Part shown: piece by piece, positions 6,002 to 8,779 of the stretch
How the letters are laid out: each line of letters begins with the position of its first letter
Numbering within the stretch: the first letter of the stretch is position 1
Assembly: GCA_030605895.1 (NCBI GenBank)
Contig: JAUWHL010000235.1
Location: 1-8,779, forward strand
DNA: 8,779 bases
DNA from: Promethearchaeota archaeon
Lineage (GTDB): Archaea > Asgardarchaeota > Lokiarchaeia > Sigyniarchaeales > SOKP01
Reading direction: 5' to 3'
The notes under the pieces: model-generated
What the model saw: the letters and a program-made list of their open reading frames with translations, nothing else
Told to the model about the DNA's origin: nothing
The model's database searches: none
Made by a program: the position numbers and the translations under genes

Positions 6002-6028
6002 AGAATTTTAACAAAATTCTTTTTTTTT
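6000..6028 (+). terminator. Stem-loop with U-tract between tupA and tupB
   Basis: AAAGAATTTT (6000-6009) pairs perfectly with AAAATTCTTT (6013-6022) across an AAC loop, and Ts continue to 6028. The stem begins within the tupA stop codon. It has the form of an intrinsic terminator. In this position it may end part of the transcripts or protect the tupA mRNA end, giving more binding protein than transporter. Confidence 0.6.
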
Positions 6029-6076
6029 CTTATATTTTATTTCTGTGTAATTGAATCAAAAAAATAAGACGGAATT

Positions 6077-6772
6077 ATGGCTAATGAAATTATAGAGGGA
6101 ATATTAGAAGGATTACGTTTAATATTTACATTTGATCCCGAGGTATGGGGAGTAATAGAAGTTTCTTTCCGAGTTTCACTTACTTCAACACTTTTAGCAG
6201 CTTTAATTGCACTTCCAATTGGGTCATTTATTGGACTGAGAGAATTCAAAGGGAAAAAAGAAGTGACAAATTTAATTAATACGTTTATGGGATTCCCTCC
6301 AGTGGTTATGGGTTTAGTAATATATTTGTTATTATCGCGAAGTGGTCCATTTGGGGTTTTAGGATTACTATATTCAACATCTGCTATGATAATAGCTCAA
6401 TTTCTTTTAGCAGTCCCTATCATTATGGGTACGGCTAAAGCTGCCATTGAAAGTGTTGATCCAACCCTAAAAGAAACGGTACTTTCCTTAGGTGCTAATG
6501 AACGCCAATTATGGTGGGAATTAATAAAACATTCGAAAAAATCTATTATTGCCGGATTTCTTGTTGCTTTTGGTCAAGCAATTTCAGAAGTTGGAGCTGT
6601 TATGATTGTTGGAGGTAATATTCGATGGGAAACGAGAACATTCACAACTTCTATTGTTCTTCAGACTCGTATGGGGGAATTTGGAATGGCGATAGCTTTG
6701 GGGGTAATTCTTATCACGATTGCTTTTATAGTAAATTATGGACTTACTCGTCTACAAACTAGAGTTGATTAA
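6077..6772 (+). CDS. tupB: Tungstate ABC transporter permease (TupB)
   Basis: This 231-residue membrane protein is the permease of the importer. About five membrane segments can be read: 28-49 (VSFRVSLTSTLLAALIALPIG region), 68-86 (MGFPPVVMGLVIYLLL), 93-118, 154-178 (SIIAGFLVAFGQAISEVGAVMI), and 200-224. The cytoplasmic coupling EAA loop is ETVLSLGANERQLWWELIKHSKKSI (about 135-159), with the conserved Gly-Ala. Motifs MGFPPVVMGL and GQAISEVGAVMIVGGNI are typical of the TupB family, a short branch of the binding-protein-dependent permeases. A weak GACGGA lies 5 bases before the ATG. It starts 75 bases after tupA, and its end overlaps the ATPase gene, so the two are probably coupled in translation. 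It would work as a homodimer. Confidence 0.9.
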   Translation: MANEIIEGILEGLRLIFTFDPEVWGVIEVSFRVSLTSTLLAALIALPIGSFIGLREFKGKKEVTNLINTFMGFPPVVMGLVIYLLLSRSGPFGVLGLLYSTSAMIIAQFLLAVPIIMGTAKAAIESVDPTLKETVLSLGANERQLWWELIKHSKKSIIAGFLVAFGQAISEVGAVMIVGGNIRWETRTFTTSIVLQTRMGEFGMAIALGVILITIAFIVNYGLTRLQTRVD

Positions 6773-7865
6773 AATTAAATTACTTGAAGTTAAAAATCTT
6801 AAAAAAGAATTTTACAAAGGAGATAAATCCATAATCGAAGTCCTTTCTGACATCAATTTTTCAGTTAATAAAGGAGAATGTTTTGTAACAATTGGTCCAA
6901 ATGGAAGTGGTAAAACTACTTTATTAAGAATAATAGGTTTACTTGAATCACCAACCCTAGGACAAATATTCTATAATAAGAAGGATTTGACTAAGATTTC
7001 AAGAAAAGAAAAAGTCGAATATAGGAGAAAATTCTCATTTGTTCGACAAAAACCTGTTGTACGGAATACAACAGTTTTTAATAACATAGCATATGGTCCA
7101 AAAGTACGTGGAATGAAATATGATGAATATCAGAAATTAGTAAATGAAATTATTGAATTTATCGGATTAAAAGGTATGGAGAATAAAAATGCAAGATCTT
7201 TATCGGGTGGTGAAATGCAACGGGTCGCAATTGCTATGAATTTCGTTATTAATCCTGAGATCTACTTATTAGATGAAGTCTCAGCTAATTTAGATTCGAT
7301 GAATATCAAGTTATTAGACGATTTTATTATGAGAATAAAACAGGATAAAGAAAAAACCATTATTATGAGTACACACGATCCTCTTGAAGCAATAAAATAT
7401 GCAGATCGCATAGCTGTACTTAATAATGGTCAAATCACTCAAATTGGGAGACCCAATGAAATATTCACAGCACCAAAGGATGAATTCACTGCTCTTTTTG
7501 TGGGATATGAAAATATTCTTTATGGGATAGCAGAATTAGATAAAACTACAGGTTTATCCCAAATAAAAGTTAATGACTTGATTATTACAGCTTCAAGTCA
7601 ACAAGAGGGGGAAGTAAAAGTTTGTATTCGACCAGAAAGCATTGGGATCGTCAAAGAACCTCCGAAGAACACAAGTTATAGAAATACGTTTAAAGGAGCT
7701 ATTGAAAATATCCGAGAACTTGGAAACATTTGCCATTTAATTGTAATATGTAAATCAGAGAAATTTTTAATTGCGATAACTGAGCTTTCTCGGAAAAATC
7801 TAAAGTTAGAAATAGATTCTGAAGTCTTTATCAATTTTAAAGCAACAGATGTTAAAATATTATAA
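6738..7865 (+). CDS. tupC: Tungstate/molybdate ABC transporter ATPase with TOBE/MOP-like tail (TupC/WtpC-like)
   Basis: This protein powers import through TupB. Motifs in order (numbered from 6738) are Walker A GPNGSGKT (53-60), Q-loop FVRQ (Q104), signature LSGGEMQR (155-162), Walker B IYLLDE (175-180), D-loop SANLD (182-186) and H-loop STHD (H213). Residues after about 250, notably VCIRPESIGI (295-304) and NTFKGAIENIRELG through INFKATDVKIL (316-375), form a TOBE/MOP-like domain as in ModC/WtpC. In some molybdate transporters that domain binds the oxyanion and shuts transport down when the cell is replete. Many bacterial TupC proteins lack it. The ATG at 6738 overlaps tupB by 35 bases, and its first nine residues look non-conserved. 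A TTG at 6765 (8-base overlap) gives a more usual N-terminus and is the likelier start. Walker B is followed by DEVSANLD rather than DEPxANLD. Confidence 0.9.
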   Translation: MDLLVYKLELIKIKLLEVKNLKKEFYKGDKSIIEVLSDINFSVNKGECFVTIGPNGSGKTTLLRIIGLLESPTLGQIFYNKKDLTKISRKEKVEYRRKFSFVRQKPVVRNTTVFNNIAYGPKVRGMKYDEYQKLVNEIIEFIGLKGMENKNARSLSGGEMQRVAIAMNFVINPEIYLLDEVSANLDSMNIKLLDDFIMRIKQDKEKTIIMSTHDPLEAIKYADRIAVLNNGQITQIGRPNEIFTAPKDEFTALFVGYENILYGIAELDKTTGLSQIKVNDLIITASSQQEGEVKVCIRPESIGIVKEPPKNTSYRNTFKGAIENIRELGNICHLIVICKSEKFLIAITELSRKNLKLEIDSEVFINFKATDVKIL

Positions 7866-7890
7866 ATAAATTTTTAAGAAATTTCAATTT

Positions 7891-7934
7891 ACATAAATTA
7901 ACGTTATGTCTAAGAGAAAATATCGAAATTTCGA
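7891..7934 (+). promoter_or_regulatory. Two dyads in the tupC-moaC gap
   Basis: ACATAA (7891-7896) and TTATGT (7904-7909) form an inverted repeat that contains the palindrome TAACGTTA (7899-7906). The exact 12-base palindrome TCGAAATTTCGA (7923-7934) then lies 14 bases before the moaC ATG. TAACGTTAT recalls ModE half-sites of bacteria, but only one is present. These could be operators for a moaC promoter or chance. Confidence 0.35.
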
Positions 7935-7948
7935 GACTTTGGACTAAA

Positions 7949-8377
7949 ATGATCGATATATCTGAAAAAGATACAATTATTAGGATCGCAACTGCGTCTG
8001 GCAAGATTAAATTAAAAAAAGAGACAATTGAAAGGATAATAAACAAGCAAGTTGAAAAGGGAGATGCTTTCACTGTAGCAAAAGTCTCTGCTATTAGTGC
8101 TGTTAAAAAAGTTCCAGATTTAATTCCTTTTTGCCATCCAATCCCTATAACAAATGTTGCTGTAGATTTTAAAGTTGAAGATAATATCATAAAAGCCATA
8201 TGTAAAGTTAAAAGTATTGCTAAAACAGGAGTTGAGATGGAAGCATTAACTGGAGTTAGTATTGCTCTTTTAAACTTATGGGATGTAGTCAAAATGTATG
8301 AAAAGGATAAAGAGGGGCAATATCCATCTACTCAAATCTATGATATAAAGGTTGAAGAGAAAATAAAAAAACAGTGA
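7949..8377 (+). CDS. moaC: Cyclic pyranopterin monophosphate synthase (MoaC)
   Basis: MoaC converts 3',8-cyclo-7,8-dihydro-GTP, made by MoaA, to cyclic pyranopterin monophosphate (precursor Z), the first stable intermediate of molybdenum/tungsten cofactor synthesis. The 142 residues match a full-length archaeal MoaC. It opens MIDISEKDTIIRIATASG; the family Lys is in KGD (37-39); the active-site stretches are LIPFCHPIPIT (58-68, with C62-H63) and KTGVEMEALTGVS (92-104); and a terminal IYDIKVEEK carries K138, probably equivalent to the essential Lys near the C-terminus of bacterial MoaC. The cytosolic enzyme is a hexamer in known cases. It follows the ATPase by 83 bases with no clear terminator between, and precedes moaA by 9 bases. 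No Shine-Dalgarno is seen before the ATG at 7949. Function is clear by motif match. Confidence 0.95.
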   Translation: MIDISEKDTIIRIATASGKIKLKKETIERIINKQVEKGDAFTVAKVSAISAVKKVPDLIPFCHPIPITNVAVDFKVEDNIIKAICKVKSIAKTGVEMEALTGVSIALLNLWDVVKMYEKDKEGQYPSTQIYDIKVEEKIKKQ

Positions 8378-8386
8378 TTCTGAAAA

Positions 8387-8779
8387 ATGAAAGATAAATG
8401 CAATAGAGAGATTAAACACATCAGATTTTCTATTACATCTAAATGTAATTACAATTGTATTTATTGTGATCAAGAAGGCTTTATCCCTAAAACCTCAGAC
8501 TTAACAGTTGATGAGATTACTAAATTATGTAAAATATTAGCTGAGATCCTAAACGTAACAAGAATTAAATTTACCGGTGGAGAGCCTTTATGTCGAAAAG
8601 AAATCTTACAAATTATAAAAAATGTTTCTGATCTGCATCTCTATAAAGATATCTCTATGACCACCAACGGTCTCCTCCTTTACGAAAAAGCAGAAGAATT
8701 GCATAAAGCAGGTTTAAATAGAATAAATGTATCACTTAGTTCACTCAAGCCAGAAGTTTATAAAAAAATTTATGGCTCT
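8387..8779 (+). CDS. moaA: GTP 3',8-cyclase MoaA, N-terminal part (cut by window end)
   Basis: An open frame of 131 codons continues past the window. MoaA is a radical SAM enzyme that turns GTP into 3',8-cyclo-7,8-dihydro-GTP, the substrate of MoaC encoded just upstream. The N-terminal cluster motif C20-x3-C24-x2-C27 (SKCNYNCIYC) binds the SAM-coordinating [4Fe-4S]. FTGGEPL (62-68) is the SAM-contacting glycine motif, and TTNG (92-95) and RINVSLSSL (112-120) are further family landmarks; the last usually reads NVSLDSL, with Asp where this one has Ser118. The C-terminal second [4Fe-4S] domain and GG tail that distinguish MoaA from other radical SAM proteins lie outside the window, so the name rests on the N-terminal motifs and the moaC neighbour. 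The start is 9 bases after the moaC stop, probably one transcript. Confidence 0.88.
   Translation, partial: MKDKCNREIKHIRFSITSKCNYNCIYCDQEGFIPKTSDLTVDEITKLCKILAEILNVTRIKFTGGEPLCRKEILQIIKNVSDLHLYKDISMTTNGLLLYEKAEELHKAGLNRINVSLSSLKPEVYKKIYGS

Noticed and set aside
6037..6249. Antisense frame over the tupB start
   Set aside because: It overlaps clear TupB coding sequence and resembles no protein family.
7906..7947. A 13-codon frame (MSKRKYRNFETLD) ending just before the moaC ATG, possibly a leader peptide
   Set aside because: It has no Shine-Dalgarno, is very short, and contains no regulatory codon run; it overlaps the palindromes that explain part of its sequence.
7852..8292. Long antisense open frame opposite moaC
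   Set aside because: The sense strand encodes a complete MoaC with all motifs; the antisense product is a low-complexity hydrophobic mirror.
8276..8473. Antisense frame over the moaC-moaA junction
   Set aside because: It crosses two confidently coding regions and is Phe/Ile-rich, as expected from reversed A/T-rich codons.
8734..8747. Ser in place of Asp in the MoaA NVSLDSL motif as a sign of decay
   Set aside because: The cluster and SAM motifs are intact and the reading frame is open; a single substitution here does not support loss of function.
1..8779. CRISPR arrays, insertion sequences, tRNA or rRNA genes
   Set aside because: No regularly spaced direct repeats, transposase motifs, terminal repeats or tRNA cloverleaf with conserved T-loop sequence were seen.

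Overview
The window is strongly AT-rich and most likely comes from an archaeon of the Asgard group, probably Lokiarchaeia-like. The reasons are archaeal-type TATA boxes with very short leaders, U-tract gene ends, a zinc-site plus roadblock-like protein, a pair of coiled-coil/winged-helix proteins, and a surface protein that opens with a Gly-rich membrane anchor. The placement rests on protein character only, because there is no rRNA or tRNA to anchor it.

Left part (1-3432): the end of an unassigned gene (1-117) is followed by a zinc-site plus roadblock-like protein (243-899), a degenerate APH/protein-kinase-fold protein (1028-1864), and a two-gene operon of coiled-coil proteins with C-terminal winged helices (1958-2704 and 2704-3432) whose stop and start codons overlap in TAATG. 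Middle part (3433-4966): a gap with a small inverted repeat, a membrane-anchored extracytoplasmic protein (3646-4197), a convergent minus-strand SnoaL/NTF2-like gene (4324-4722), and a 244-base divergent promoter region.

Right part (4967-8779) is one functional block. It encodes a tungstate-type ABC importer: binding protein TupA, permease TupB, and an ATPase with a C-terminal TOBE/MOP-like domain. These are followed on the same strand by moaC and the start of moaA, the genes for the first steps of molybdopterin synthesis. Oxyanion uptake is thus placed beside synthesis of the pterin that carries the metal, which fits a lineage using tungsten enzymes such as aldehyde:ferredoxin oxidoreductases. 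The operon promoter has an imperfect 24-base palindrome centred on its TATA box, and a strong hairpin with a U-tract separates tupA from tupB. Both are candidates for control.

No CRISPR array, insertion sequence, tRNA or rRNA was seen. No gene-free stretch exceeds 300 bases; the longest is 4723-4966. The least explained items are the coiled-coil/winged-helix pair, the kinase-like protein with an altered catalytic loop, and a Cys/His cluster near the C-terminus of TupA.
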